In this document: piece by piece, positions 30,648 to 42,580 of the stretch | How positions within the stretch are numbered: position 1 is the stretch's first letter | How the letters are laid out: every line of letters begins with the position of its first letter | Assembly (NCBI RefSeq): GCF_003473485.1 | Contig: NC_053047.1 | Span: 12,674,001 to 12,738,000, forward strand | DNA length: 64,000 nucleotides | Reading direction: 5' to 3' | DNA from: Medicago truncatula | Taxonomy: Eukaryota > Streptophyta > Magnoliopsida > Fabales > Fabaceae | Made by a program: the position numbers and the translations under genes | The notes under the pieces: generated by a model | Told to the model about the DNA's origin: nothing | Databases searched by the model: none | What the model saw: the letters and a program-made list of their open reading frames with translations, nothing else

Positions 30648-31541
30648 TCCAAGTCTCCCCTATTATATAAATCCTTAACCTACTTATTTTCTCTTATTTC
30701 CAAATCTGCCCTCCAAGTCTCAATATTCTATTCTAATATATTTCTATAACATATAAGAAATATATCTCTATAACAAATATATTTCTATAACACATATATT
30801 TCTACACCAAATAAGAAATATATTTCTACACCAGATAACATATATATTTCTACACCAAATAACAAATATTTTACACCAGATAACATATATATTTTTACAC
30901 CAAATAACATATATATTTCTACACACCAGATAACATATATATTTCTATACCAAATAACATATATATTATACTAATAAATACCAACATATAACATAACAAA
31001 ATATCACTCATCAAAATAAATCGACTAAATTATAAAAAGACATCTAAACTCAATAAAATAAATAAATAATAAAATAGGACGTTACAGGATCTGGGTTTTA
31101 TTTTTTTCTTTTCAGAACTTTATGCTTTTGAAGGGTTTTTAATGAAAGTGTGAAAAGAAAATATTGGAAAAAAAAAAAGGTGAGGGAAATCTTAAAATAA
31201 AAGTGGGAAAGAAAAGGGAAATTGAAAAATAATGGATAATTTTTTTTTTAGCTTCACAGATAATCGATGCTATTTAAAAATAAAATAAATAGTTTTAGAA
31301 TATATTGACGCTAATTAAATAATTAAATTAAAATATAATGAATTGAAGAAAGCGTTAGAATTTGTGGATGCTAATTAGACGCTGTTAGCATCAGAAATTG
31401 TCTCACGCTAAAATTTCTGAAGCTAGATTGCAATTTTCTTGTAGTGATATGTGAAAGGGTAATGGTATTTTTATTACCTTTGGTGTAAGCTAGATATCCT
31501 CCGCATGCAATTGGAAAAACTAATTCCTCAAACCTTCTGAG

Positions 31542-32009
31542 AATCAAATGAACGGAAAACTCTCCATTAAAGACAATGATATTTGAACAATCATATACCT
31601 TCAATACATTGATATGATATTGAGTAGCCCATTTTAGCAAGTAAGTTGTAATATAATTATAATAATAGTAATAGCAGAAGACAAAAATAATGATTTTAAT
31701 TGTGATAAATTAGTTGCATTATGTGTTAGAAATGATAAAATTGATAAAATACTAATTCTTGATAATTTATCAATATAAAATTCTAAATTTTTATTTTATC
31801 GTGCAAAACAATAGACTATTAAAAGGTTAGATTAACTCTAATATTTAGATTTCTTAATTTATTTATTAGTGGATAAAACAGAAAAATGTTCTGAAAATTA
31901 TTGAGGCAGCTGTGTGAGAAAACATATGATACATGTATAATTTTTCAAAGTTTGTTAAGGAGAAAGGACAGATTAATTTGATCAAATACCCAATAATTAA
32001 TTCATCAAT
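31542..32009. other. Intergenic, no gene recognised
   Basis: AT-rich; a 31542-31640 stretch is open on the - strand but shows no domain. Confidence 0.4.
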
Positions 32010-32399
32010 GACTACGCGTATATTGAATTTTACTTACTTTGAAATAGCTTACAAAACAAAAATAACAAAATAATTTTTTTGAAAGAGATATAATAAAATA
32101 ATTATTGGTCCATACTTACTATAAAGAAAATAAGAGCAGTGTCAACATTTTCCAGCTAATATGCTCACTTACTTTATTCCTTTCTTTACATTTCTTTCAT
32201 GAATAGCCAACTTGATTCGAATTGGTCCAAAAAACATGCTCACTTATTCAAAGGCAGGCCATTATTTTTTAATGAAATTATATGCTTGTATTTTGATATA
32301 AACTTTTTTTATAAACATTCTGCTAAAGAAAACTAGGTAAATTGTAATAAGGACACCAACCAAGATGAATAGTTAAGGTAAAATGTGTAAAGAAAAAAC
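32010..32399 (+). promoter_or_regulatory. Upstream region of extensin gene 2
   Basis: Two blocks align with the extensin 1 upstream region: 32120-32260 with 11305-11450, and 32354-32399 with 12030-12075. In extensin 1 these blocks are ~590 bp apart; here only ~100 bp. Confidence 0.6.
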
Positions 32400-32408
32400 T
32401 ATATAAAG
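32400..32408 (+). promoter_or_regulatory. TATA box of extensin gene 2
   Basis: TATATAAAG, 51 bp before the ATG, in a ~100-bp context almost identical to extensin gene 1. Confidence 0.85.
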
Positions 32409-32458
32409 GGTGATGCTATCTTTCATAATAGCAACAACAAAACACACTTTGGGAAAAT

Positions 32459-33706
32459 ATGGGGTCTCAAATGGCCTCTATTACTCTCACTATTGCATTG
32501 GCAATAATCTCTCTTAGCTTCCCATCTCAAATTTCAGCAAACAATTACATCTATTCATCTCCACCACCACCAAAGCCTTACTACTACCACTCTCCACCAC
32601 CACCAGTGCACTCCCCACCTCCTCCTTACCATTACAGTTCACCACCACCGCCACCAAAGAAGGAATACAAATACCCTTCTCCTCCACCACCAGTATACAA
32701 GTACAAATCACCTCCTCCACCGGTATATAAGTATCAATCTCCCCCACCACCAGTTTACAAGTACAAGTCACCTCCTCCCCCAGTTTACAAGTACAAATCT
32801 CCACCCCCACCACCCAAGAAACCATACAAGTATTCATCACCACCACCACCAGTTTACAAGTATAAGTCTCCTCCTCCACCTGTTTACTCACCACCTCCAC
32901 CAGTTTACAAGTATAAATCTCCTCCTCCACCAGTTTACTCACCACCTCCACCATACAAGTATTCATCTCCACCACCTCCTCCGTACAAGTACTCATCACC
33001 ACCACCACCAGTCTACAAGTATAAGTCACCTCCTCCTCCTTACAAGTACTCATCTCCCCCTCCACCTCCAAAGAAACCATACAAGTACCCATCTCCACCA
33101 CCCCCAGTTTACAAGTATAAATCTCCTCCTCCACCTGTCTACTCACCACCACCAATTTACAAGTATAAGTCACCTCCTCCACCTGTCTACTCACCACCTC
33201 CACCAGTCTACAAGTATAAATCACCCCCTCCACCTGTCTACTCACCACCTCCACCAGTTTACAAATATAAGTCACCTCCCCCACCTGTCTACTCACCACC
33301 ACCACCAGTTTACAAATATAAGTCACCTCCCCCACCTGTCTACTCACCACCTCCACCTGTTTACAAGTATAAGTCTCCTCCTCCACCTGTCTACTCACCA
33401 CCACCACCAGTTTACAAATATAAGTCACCTCCCCCACCTGTCTACTCACCACCTCCACCAGTATACAAGTATAAGTCACCTCCCCCACCTGTCTACTCAC
33501 CACCTCCACCAGTATACAAGTATAAGTCTCCTCCCCCACCTGTCTACTCACCACCTCCACCAGTATACAAGTATAAGTCCCCTCCTCCACCTGTTTCCTC
33601 ACCACCTCCACCACATTATGTTTACTCTTCCCCTCCTCCTCCAGTCTATTCCCCTCCTCCACCACATTACATTTATTCATCACCCCCTCCTCCTTACCAC
33701 TACTAG
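32459..33706 (+). CDS. Extensin (hydroxyproline-rich cell-wall glycoprotein) 2
   Basis: 415 aa. Signal peptide 1-28 ([21 protein letters not shown]). The N-terminal half mixes [27 protein letters not shown] and SPPPPYKYS units; the C-terminal half is about eight near-perfect copies of [17 protein letters not shown], the same 17-residue (51-bp) unit that makes up extensin 1. It ends [13 protein letters not shown]. Ser-Pro4 stretches are substrates for prolyl hydroxylation and arabinosylation, and the Tyr-Lys-Tyr and Val-Tyr-Lys motifs for peroxidase cross-links in the wall. Lys-Lys inserts add positive charge that should favour pectin contact (inference). The start is fixed by the TATA box and by alignment of the leader with extensin 1. 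A 389-codon antisense ORF is a shadow. Confidence 0.95.
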   Translation: MGSQMASITLTIALAIISLSFPSQISANNYIYSSPPPPKPYYYHSPPPPVHSPPPPYHYSSPPPPPKKEYKYPSPPPPVYKYKSPPPPVYKYQSPPPPVYKYKSPPPPVYKYKSPPPPPKKPYKYSSPPPPVYKYKSPPPPVYSPPPPVYKYKSPPPPVYSPPPPYKYSSPPPPPYKYSSPPPPVYKYKSPPPPYKYSSPPPPPKKPYKYPSPPPPVYKYKSPPPPVYSPPPIYKYKSPPPPVYSPPPPVYKYKSPPPPVYSPPPPVYKYKSPPPPVYSPPPPVYKYKSPPPPVYSPPPPVYKYKSPPPPVYSPPPPVYKYKSPPPPVYSPPPPVYKYKSPPPPVYSPPPPVYKYKSPPPPVYSPPPPVYKYKSPPPPVSSPPPPHYVYSSPPPPVYSPPPPHYIYSSPPPPYHY

Positions 33707-33732
33707 ATAGTGGTTTACGATAGTATCAAATG

Positions 33733-34183
33733 GTATGCTTCTTCCTATGTACAACCCACACAAAACACTTCATAAATAAAACATTTTAAGACAAGTATAT
33801 ACATTTATATATTATCAACTAAACAATTAAATAAGAGAAACAAAATTAGTTATTTGAGCACTTTTACATACCGACACACGAAACTCGTTATCTAATATAA
33901 GCCTCACTTACATTTTCTTTCCTATAATCTAAATTATTCAATTTTTTGAGATATCTAAATTGTACATACACCTGATCAAACAGTTTATAAAACTTAATCT
34001 GAGCCTATTTACATTCATATTATTAGTATTATTAAATTAGAAAAGATATTAATATATATTAGTATATATATTTAGGGAGACAAAACATGTTATGTAATCA
34101 AACATGTTGTGTATATATATATTTTAAGTGCTTAAAATTAATGAAAGATATTAACATATTTATGTATTTGTATACTTTTGTAG
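33733..34183 (+). other. 3' UTR intron of extensin gene 2
   Basis: Donor AATG|GTATGCTTCTT and acceptor TTTTGTAG|GATTTGAGG match the other extensin genes. The stop codon ends 26 nt before the donor, exactly as in extensin 1. The last exon continues to about 34400. Confidence 0.8.
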
Positions 34184-34524
34184 GATTTGAGGAATATATT
34201 GAAATAAAGAGATTATAGTGCAAAGAAGGAAGATGCATTTCGCAATTATATAGGGGAAAAATCAAAGCACTTTGCCTCTGAAGAAGTTACTCTTTTTTTT
34301 CCTTCATTTGTTTTGTTTTGTGATTATTCTCATTATTAGTGTGATTGGTTTTTGAATTAGACAGTTACAAGAACCGTGTGTTATATCATGATTGAATGCA
34401 TTTTGTTTTGCGACCTACTTCTTTGCGAGGGGTTGCGAAAATAAATAAAATTGAATATTTCTCCTTCTCAGTCTATGTACATTTAATGATTGATAAACTA
34501 TACTGTATTCTACAGTATAATTAA

Positions 34525-36065
34525 CTAACTCCTACAGAAATACTGAAATGGAATAACTCCTACAGGAAACTCCCAGCAAATTTGAAATAATGCTACCCGA
34601 GAGGGATACATAGAACCCGTAAAAAATTTGCTTTTGGACGCATTCACCACATGTCCCGAAGCCTCGGAATAAGAGTCAAATATTCTCATTAGGCAACATA
34701 CATTCTTATTTGGTACGTTTACAAAAAAATTAGAATATCGTCTGGATATAAGTTGGCCAGCCTGCTGAGCAAGAGTAACCGAACGACTAAGAACCTCTTT
34801 AGCCAAACAAAATAAAAGAGGGGATAGAAGGTCTCCCTAACGAACACCCCGCCCGCACACAAGAGAAGAAGCCCATCGCTTTACCATTCACCAGAATAAA
34901 AAGACGCGCAAAGTGCAAAATATAGAAGAAAACCTGCAGGAGAAAGCCAGGCTAAAACCAAACTGATGGAGCACAGCTAGCAAGAAATTCCAATCTAAAG
35001 TATCAAATGCCTTTCTGATATCAAGCTTGAGCGCCAAATTACCCCCATATTGATTACGATTCAGAAGGTTAATAGCCTCAGAAGCTATAATAATACATTC
35101 TGAAATGTATCGATCCCGAATAAAGCCACTCTACTCCAATCAGATTAGGTAGAAGCTCCCCAGTTGTAAAGAATTCCTGAACCAAAAGAATCGCATCCTT
35201 TGCAACAATGTCCAAGAATGTCTGGAAAAAGTAGCCATCAAAACCATCCAGACCAGGAGCACCATCCCCATTCAAATCAAAAATTGCAACCTTAATCTCT
35301 TCAAAAAGTGGTAACTTGACTAGCATATTATTATCTTCAAATGTCACTCGACGTGGAATCAAATTAGCCACCATAGAATTCTGCACACAAGTATTATTGT
35401 GACCAAAGAGATATTCTTAGTAGAAGCCGTAATTTTTGCAACCCGATGAAAGTATTCCTATCGCCCTGTATAAAATGTTATGAATGAGTCTTCTCCTTCC
35501 AAAATTGATCCTGACATAACAACGCTTCAGTGATCAGAAGTTGCGCCTTAAGATCCTCCTGATACGAAGCATTAGTAAAACCTTTCGTGTCGAAAAGAAG
35601 CTGAATTTAGTTAACTTCATCATGAGCTAACCTAACCTGTCTCGCTACATCACCAAACACAGACCTATTCCAGACCCGAAAAACCTGCTTCAACCTCTTA
35701 AGCTTTTCCTGAAGACTAGACATACAACTGCCAACACAAACCTTACCCCAAGTAGCCGAAACTAGACGCTTGCATCAACCAAGTTTTGAAAAATTTGAAA
35801 CTAGTTGCATGCGGAAGAGGGGAAAACATCGAAGAAACCAACATAGCATGGTTGTTTGATTGATGCATCACCAACGAACAAGAAGTGGAGCGCCAAAATT
35901 CAAACCAAAATTCATTACAAATAGCCATATCTAACATCGAAACAACAGTCTCTTAACCAAATCTACCATTATGTCGGGTGTAGAGCGCCCCCACAGTCGG
36001 CATGTGAGTCAAGAAATTGGCATTCGACTAAGACAAAAAATATATGCAAGATGTAGAAGGTGTTG
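34525..36065 (-). pseudogene. LINE non-LTR retrotransposon fragment (endonuclease-RT linker plus RT)
   Basis: On the - strand from 36065: linker sequence with HATSFKFFKTWL and NRSVFGDVARQVRLAHDEV, then the RT start (NGDGAPGLDGFDGYFFQTF, 35280-35200), IASEAINLLNRNQYGG and the rest of the palm to SEASGHVVNASKSKF near 34620. Several frameshifts and stops. This is a longer copy of the same LINE family whose partial fragments make up the tandem units at 28.5 and 30.1 kb. The 5' endonuclease domain and 3' end are missing. Confidence 0.8.
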
Positions 36066-36423
36066 GTCGACGCCCCCTTTTCTGATAGGCACTAAATAAT
36101 TGATAATTTTATAAATGCATGAAAAAATTGAAAACTTTCTTTCATTGTGTTATTTATTTATAAAATTTAAAAAAATTATTGATTGTTATAAATATATATT
36201 ATTTATTTTTATATGTTGGAAATTTCATGGATCGTAATAAATTATTTATAAATATTTTTTATAATGAAATATTTTAATTTAATTTTATCATATTATGTTT
36301 TTGTTTATGGATCTTTATGTTTTTTTTTTGTAATTTATTTATGTTATTTCATAAATACACGTATTTCTTTTCTATAACTTTTTTTTAGTTTCTCTCATAT
36401 CATATTACTAACTAATATATTCA

Positions 36424-36507
36424 CGTGGGCTTAACTCAGTTTTGGTATGAACAATGCATAATATATGCAAGGTCCGGGGTTCAAATCACGGCCATCACTA
36501 AAAAATA
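36424..36507 (+). mobile_element. Short tRNA-like SINE (family T), copy 3
   Basis: 84 bp with CTTAACTCAGTTTTGG, ATGCATAATATATGC and GGGGTTCAAATCACGG, then an A-rich tail. Flanked by CTAACTAATATATTCA (36408-36423) and CTAACTAATATCTTCA (36511-36526), one mismatch in 16. Confidence 0.85.
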
Positions 36508-37420
36508 CTACTAACTAATATCTTCATTTCATTTTCTTTTCTTTCATGTATATTTCTCTTATATCATTCTACTAAATTGAGTATTGTTAATTTTCTCAAA
36601 TACTAAAATGCGTCTTCAGTCTAAATTTTATATGTTTGACATGATCAACGCTCTACAATACAAGAAAAGGTAACTATTTCTTTTTTACGAAATAGAAGTT
36701 GCTAGGAAACAACATATATAGGCAACCATGTCCAATTTTGAATAAACGATAAGAAAATGAGTAAGACTAAAAATGGTGACTATGAACGACGGTAGTTAGA
36801 AATAATAATTATCAAAGAATTTTTTGTGAGTATTTGAATAATAGAATAAATATCGTACAAAAGTACAACAAAGATAATTAAATAAGGTTTAGGTCTTCTT
36901 CTTGGAAAGAAAATATGTGTTCTGTCAACATCAGTTAATTTTCTCATGTTTTAGTTATATTGCAATCTGTCAATGCTGTGTTTCATTGGGTCCAAAAACC
37001 TATAATTAACATAAGAGAAACTTATAAAACCTACTTCAACGAAATTCATAATTTTGAAAAAAGTGAATTTGAATAGATCAACCGGTTGTTAGTCAAATTT
37101 CATAAACCTATAAACCTTTGCAAACATATGTATAACCATTTGGTAATGGATAACTCATTTGATTGAGCTATCACATTAAAGGAGTTCAAGGTTCCAATCC
37201 TCACAAGAGAGAAAATATTAACATAACAATTAATATATTAACATTTGATATTTAAAAAAAAAATTATAACCATCTTAATATCATTAAAGAACTAAACGCA
37301 ACTTTGTTGGTGAAGATCATGAATCATTGGCCCTTCTCGATCCACAACTTGTCTTGTTGGGATCCTTGTCAAACTATGTTGTTTCAAAGACAACATTTTT
37401 GATGTTTTGATGATAACAAA
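36508..37420. other. Intergenic; one weak tRNA-like stretch
   Basis: No gene recognised. A stretch at 37142-37203 has tRNA-like D-arm and T-arm phrases (ATAACTCATTTGATTGAGCTA, TTCAAGGTTCCAATCC) and may be another decayed SINE. Confidence 0.4.
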
Positions 37421-37530
37421 TCACAAGGGTTGGTCTGGTGGTATTGGTTTGGGACCTGCGAATGTGCTCCTTCTCGAGGTCTCAGGTTCGATTCTCTTGA
37501 CTGTCAATTTAGGTGGGCTAATACAATTTG
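37421..37530 (+). repeat. tRNA-derived SINE (family B), partial copy
   Basis: Carries GGTCTGGTGGTATTGG and CAGGTTCGATTCTC in the same order and spacing as the 8269 and 55128 copies but lacks the terminal GCTTCTT-T run. + strand. Confidence 0.7.
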
Positions 37531-37546
37531 TTTATGGGTCATGCTA

Positions 37547-38115
37547 ACTTGTCCTCAAAGGACACAAGTTAAGAAGCTTAAAATAGAATTAACAAATAAA
37601 TTTTATATTAAAATGATAACTTTAATATATGTTTAAGTGTGCAAGAATTTAATTGAGAACTAGAGTTCATTAATGACTATCTATCTTAAATTGTAGACTA
37701 AATTAAAAGTAAGTTAGGAATAATAATATGAGTCATCCTGACTTTTGCCCTAAAGTACATGTTAAGCAACCTAAAAATAGAAATATTCTATTAAATTTGA
37801 GCATTTAATTAACAAAAAGTAAAAAGATAAAATTTAAATATATTAATTCAACAAAATATTTTTACTTTTGACTCATTATCTTATGTCACATAAAGAAATA
37901 AAGGAAACTAAGAGTTAGTTGTATAGATAACTTGTTCCACAAGTTATCTAGTAGTTAGTTGTAACTAACTGTAATAGGTTTTAGATAGCATACAGTTGGT
38001 GTATTATAGTTGTTCTAGTCGTCTAGGATCTATATATAAGCTGTAATGCTCATATGATTCAATCAATGAGAATTTTACTCTTCATATTCATTTCTTCTTT
38101 CATAATAAATGATTT
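37547..38115. repeat. MITE-like and LTR-like fragments
   Basis: 37547-37800 has GCTAACTTGTCCTCAAAGGACACAAGTTAAG-type ends (compare 5661-5832). 37905-38115 has repeated AGTTAGTTGTAACTAACTG phrases, a TATATATAAGCTGTAATGC stretch and CAATCAATGAGAATTTTA, which read like a copia LTR 3' half. Confidence 0.4.
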
Positions 38116-38164
38116 TAAGAATAGGGAAATGTTAACTGATACCTTTAAGATACTGGTTAAGGTA

Positions 38165-38313
38165 CTTCCTCCGATCCTTATTATAAAAAACAATTGATTT
38201 TTTTTGGTTTATTGTATAAGTGATGTATCTAGTCTATATTTACAATAAGATACATTAATTATTCTATGAATCTAAAAAGTCAATTTTTTTCTTATAATAA
38301 GGACCGGAGAGGG
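38165..38313. mobile_element. Stowaway-like MITE, TA target duplication
   Basis: 149 bp; CTTCCTCCGATCCTTATTATAA at the left is answered by TTATAATAAGGACCGGAGAGGG at the right, with TA on both sides (38163-38164, 38314-38315). These are typical Tc1/mariner-type Stowaway features. Quoted ends trimmed to recognised parts. Confidence 0.85.
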
Positions 38314-38315
38314 TA

Positions 38316-39110
38316 TTAAATTATGATACCATATCAACTTCACTTACGCTAAGTTGTCTTTGCCAATTTTAACTCCATTACACCTATTATCAAACAAATA
38401 ATATTGCCCATCAACTAGTGAATACAACAACATATTTTCTTATTTTGCGTATCTTTGATGAGATTCCGACATGCATTGGATATATATCTACATAGATCCC
38501 AATCAGGGTAGTTGCCCTCATTGTGTATATATTTTGTTTGATGTTTTTTAGTTATTTTGTTTTTGTTCCTACTAAAATTAAGCGATGCCCCCACAAATCC
38601 ATTTTTGTGGAGTTTTGTTAGATTCAACGACGATTTTTAACACCTTTTCATGCTTCTTAAAATAGCTTTCATTATCTAAAAACTTTAATTTGTAAACATC
38701 AATTTTAATTTCATAAGTCATGTATAATCCATTAAAATTTCATAAACCATAAAATTTCATAGTCCTTACATAATTCATATCTACAAATTGCCCACACAAA
38801 TTTTCAACTAAGATCTTTTATCCGTGCATACCCTCAGGCACGGGTTCTTTTGTCATCCCAAATTTTTATGTGTATATCTCTCAAAGTCTCATGTTTAAAT
38901 CACAACATCGATTTCTTTGGATTAGTCCATACAAAGCTTTACTTTAAAGTTAATTAGTCATCCCACTAGTGGATTGTAAGATTGGTTCCAAAGATGACTT
39001 GGTCCTTAGACGCAATACCGAGTTTCCAAAAGAAATTAATATTTTTATGACAAAAAAAAAGAAATTAATTCATATCCGTATACTATGAGTCAATTACTTT
39101 AATTTTAGTA
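38316..39110. other. Intergenic upstream of extensin 3, no gene recognised
   Basis: AT-rich; nothing supportable except short T-runs. Confidence 0.4.
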
Positions 39111-39266
39111 AAGTACACCGCCCGATTACTATTATAAGCAAAAATCAACATTTTATATTCATTCATTAAATGATATATGTAATCTATAATAAAGATCTTA
39201 TACATCATTAATTGAATGAATCTAATATATATATATTTTTGTTTATAATAGTGGCTGAAACGTGTA
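39111..39266. repeat. Diverged Stowaway-like repeat near the extensin 3 promoter
   Basis: CACCGCCCGATTACTATTATAAGC at the left is partly matched inverted by GTTTATAATAGTGGCTG at the right. It ends about 130 bp before the extensin 3 TATA box. Degenerate. Confidence 0.4.
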
Positions 39267-39397
39267 TATATTTTATTTACTCTTTATAATGAGTAAACTC
39301 CACCACTGACGGTCGATTCATATTTACTGTCACATGCAAAATACCGTAATTTACCATAATGCATGTAAATGGTGTTAAATTTGGTAAAGAAAAAAAC

Positions 39398-39406
39398 TAT
39401 ATAAAG
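39398..39406 (+). promoter_or_regulatory. TATA box of extensin gene 3
   Basis: TATATAAAG preceded by GGTAAAGAAAAAAAC, as in the other two genes. The leader to the ATG at 39468 is longer and diverged. Confidence 0.8.
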
Positions 39407-39467
39407 AGGTCACTAGTTTTCCTTAGGCATAACCAAAACCCGTTTAAAGTGACTTGTAAGGGGAAGA

Positions 39468-40139
39468 ATGGGGTCTCCAATGGCCTCTTCTTTACTCACT
39501 ACTCTAATGGCAATACTCTCTCTAAATTTTATATCTCAAATCTCAGCTAACAACTCGGTCCACTCATCTTCACCACCACCACCAAAGTTTCCTTACCATT
39601 ACTCATATCCACCCCCACCTCCCAAAAAACCCTACAAATATCCATCACCTCCACCACAAATATATAAGTACAAGTCTCCTCCACCACCGCTACCAAAGAA
39701 GCCCTACAAATATCCATCACCTCCACCACCAATATATATGTACAAGTCACCTCCGCCACCGATATATAAGTACAAGTCTCTTCCACCACCGCCACCAAAG
39801 AAGCCCTACAAATATCCGTCACCTCCACCACCAGTTTACAAGTACAAGTCTCCTCCGTCACCATCACCAAAGAAGACCTACAAATATCCATCACCTCCAC
39901 CACCAGTTTACAAGTACAAGTCGTCACCCCCACCTTATAAGTACCCATCTCCACAACAACCTCTACAACTATCGCAACAAACTACCAATTACTATTACAA
40001 GTCACCACCACCGCCACATAGGAAGCCCTAGAAATACCAATTTCCTCCACCACCACCTAAGAAGCAATACAAGTATAATTCATCTCAACCACCACCGGTC
40101 TACAAGTACAAGTCATTTCCTCGCCCTCACCACTACTAA
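39468..40139 (+). pseudogene. Extensin 3 with premature TAG (truncated extensin)
   Basis: The first ORF is 187 codons (39468-40031). It has a signal peptide ([21 protein letters not shown]) followed by [18 protein letters not shown] units. Codon 188 is TAG (40029-40031), where the repeat pattern (KPYKYP) predicts Tyr, so a TAC-to-TAG change fits. Beyond it the same frame stays open for 35 codons with [21 protein letters not shown] and a C-terminal RPHHY, ending at TAA (40137-40139). It then joins the conserved 3' UTR donor. Other drift signs: unusual QQPLQLSQQ and single-residue changes within the Pro blocks. The truncated protein would lose the conserved C-terminal tail but still be secreted. 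Gene or pseudogene cannot be settled from sequence. Confidence 0.85.
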
Positions 40140-40170
40140 ATAGTTAGTAGTATAGCCCTTAGTACATACG

Positions 40171-40730
40171 GTATGCTTCTTCATATCTATATTATTTATT
40201 TTATTTTTTTGACCAAACATATCTATATTATTTTACATCAATCAATTTAATTTAAAAACTATTATAGCCTTCTAAATGGATATGGATGTTCGCATAAATT
40301 TTTTTAATTATGGACCATTGAGGTTAACTTTGTTTATGAGGTTATTCATTTCATTATTGGAAAAAAAATTCATTATTATTATGATCATCATCGGCAACCA
40401 GTAAAATAACAAAAAATTAACTTCATTTCGGCAATAAAATTTTTGACAACGAAACTCTAGAGAATTTTTATTTTATTACCCTTAAAGTATTGTCCTTACC
40501 AACTGAATTCAGCTCACGTGGACAATTCTAGTTATTTCTAATAGTATTAAAGAACATCGTTGTTATTTTCTTTATTAATTTATAGTTTTAAAAAATAGCC
40601 GTCGTAGATTAATCTTTAATTTATATATAATTGTTAATTTATTTGTTTATTTATGCATTCAATAATAACTTATTATTATATCACTTCGATGACCAAATAA
40701 TAATATATTTATGTGTGTACACTTTCGTAG
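40171..40730 (+). other. 3' UTR intron of extensin gene 3
   Basis: Donor TACG|GTATGCTTCTT and acceptor ACTTTCGTAG|GATCCGAAG match the paralogues. It begins 31 nt after the ancestral TAA but 139 nt after the premature TAG. Confidence 0.75.
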
Positions 40731-40739
40731 GATCCGAAG

Positions 40740-41689
40740 AACAGTCGCAAATAAAGTAAAGATGGTGGGTTTTGGAACATTATTTTTTGTTATATTTCAC
40801 CTTTTTTTTTTATTTGGTTTGTATTTTGTAATATTTTGTTTTGGTATTTGTCATTGTTTGAAGGCACTGTTCTAATATGATGATATATAAATAAATATAT
40901 GTTGATTTCTGTGATATGTGCAATTATTTCTCTTGTTTTACATAATGAATTTCTAGCATAAAATTTGGTATGTACATATATGTGTAGTGGAACATGGAAA
41001 AAAATGAGAAAATGAGATGAAAATGACGTGACTCGTTTTTCCGTCAACATTATTATTTAATATCATTAGTAAACGTTTTAGGGTGACTCTTGAACAGTTC
41101 ATCGCCAATTCCTTTACAAAATCAGAGGTTGAATGGTGGATTAGTCAAGAGGGACCAATCTAAAAAAAATAGTCAATTGAATATTAAAGTTTGGAAATAT
41201 TAGCCGATGTTTCTCATAAATGGGTTTGTCTAGCATTTGCAACATTGCACATGTTAAATGAATTAAAAGTGGTAATTTTACATTGAAAAAGAACAATTAT
41301 TACTTTTTTGTCTTTCTTGACTGGTGTTTTGGAGAAACCGATTAACATGACTTTTAAAAGTATCGGTTCTTCTAAATTTGATGGAGAAAATAGAGTTTAA
41401 AGATTTTTTAGTTGATTTTAATAATAAAATGACAAAAAATGTTAGAGATCGATAGTTTGAGGATTGAATTGATTGTTTATAAAATTTAAAACTCTCGTAT
41501 TCCTTTGTTTTGGCTAAGAACCTCGTGCAAACTCAAGAAATATCAACAATCATTTTTGGTTCAAAACGAATGGAAATTCTTACTTATCCAACGATAAAAA
41601 GATGTGTAAAGCTACCCATGTTAGTTAACATCATTTCTTTAATAAAAAAAAAATACTCCCTACATAACCTAAGTAATAACAATGATAGT
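40740..41689. other. Last exon of extensin 3, then intergenic
   Basis: The start is the non-coding last exon (GATCCGAAGAACAGTCGCAAATAAAG). Beyond about 41050 no gene or repeat boundary is recognised. Confidence 0.45.
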
Positions 41690-41960
41690 AAACCTAAATC
41701 TAATCTACGAACCAAGCTTAGAAGCACAAAACTACACGCAAAAGATAAAGATATAAGAGAAATAAACACACCAAGAAATGTTTACCCAGTTCGGTCCAAC
41801 AATGAACCTATTATGTGGAGCGACATTGCTCCACTTCACTGTCAATTAATTCTTTACAAAGTGATACAAAAGAGTTACAAAAAATTAGTTTCAACGAATT
41901 CTTCAAGAACAAACCTAATTTATACTCATTTCCCAAACCTAATCCCCATGTAATGAATTA
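41690..41960 (-). repeat. LTR-like fragment
   Basis: Has TTTACCCAGTTCGGTCC and a GTTACAAAA stretch as in the 5985 and 15830 remnants, but a different middle (GGAGCGACATTGCTCC palindrome). No coding domain. Confidence 0.4.
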
Positions 41961-42580
41961 TGTATGATGAATAAAGTACTAAAAAAGTTGCCTCATGGTT
42001 TGGAAATATGATGCATAGCTAAGTTGCTTGGTGCCGATTCGTATTTATCCTAAGCCATATTTGGAAAGTATTTCACCATTTCAGAATAAAACACTTGCTT
42101 GCAATCAATTAGAAGAAAGTTTACAATATAAATCAATAAATCATGTTTTGGGTAGAGTGTCAACTTTTATTTTATTTGGTCCATAGACGAAGTGGTAAGC
42201 ATGTTGAAACTCACAAATCTGGGAGGTATCGGGTCCCGAACCAGAGTGAAAGTGTTCAACCTAACAATTTCGACATTATACAACATCTATATTTGTACAA
42301 GTGTTGCGGCCTATGGATGTTGGCACAAGGTCTACCATACCATGGTGCCATTTTCCTAGACAGTACACTGAATAAGATGTCCTAGAGACACATCTTGGAG
42401 GATACAACACATTATTAGCAAATATGCTAAATCCAATCCATTTCATGCCTCGATTGTGACAAATATTGTTTAAGCTTCATATTCAGCTCACCTTTGAAGC
42501 TGAAAATAAACTTCAAGTGAAACAGAATACCTAATCTCTGTGATACTATTGACATGCATCACAAGTATAAAACATTGTAT

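Larger units (their letters stand above)
28430..31541. repeat. Two tandem units of 1,559 bp, nearly identical
   Basis: Sequence from about 28430 recurs exactly 1,559 bp later (about 29989) and continues to about 31541. Each unit holds a LINE RT fragment, an AT-rich block and a CACTA-end block. Only a few differences are visible, for example AACCTG against AACCCG at about 28543/30102 and AACAAAT against AACATAT in the AT-rich part. That level of identity implies a very recent duplication or an assembly repeat. Confidence 0.9.

Noticed and set aside
31371-31640. 89-codon - strand ORF with a possible RNase H-like start (LKWATQYHINVLKV)
   Set aside because: The likeness is confined to about 15 residues, then the frame runs into the CACTA-end block; not enough to call a domain.
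32514-33683. 389-codon antisense ORF over extensin 2
   Set aside because: Same codon-bias shadow as over extensin 1; the product is a Val/Cys/Thr repeat with no family likeness.
39547-39954. 135-codon antisense ORF over extensin 3
   Set aside because: Shadow of the extensin repeats.
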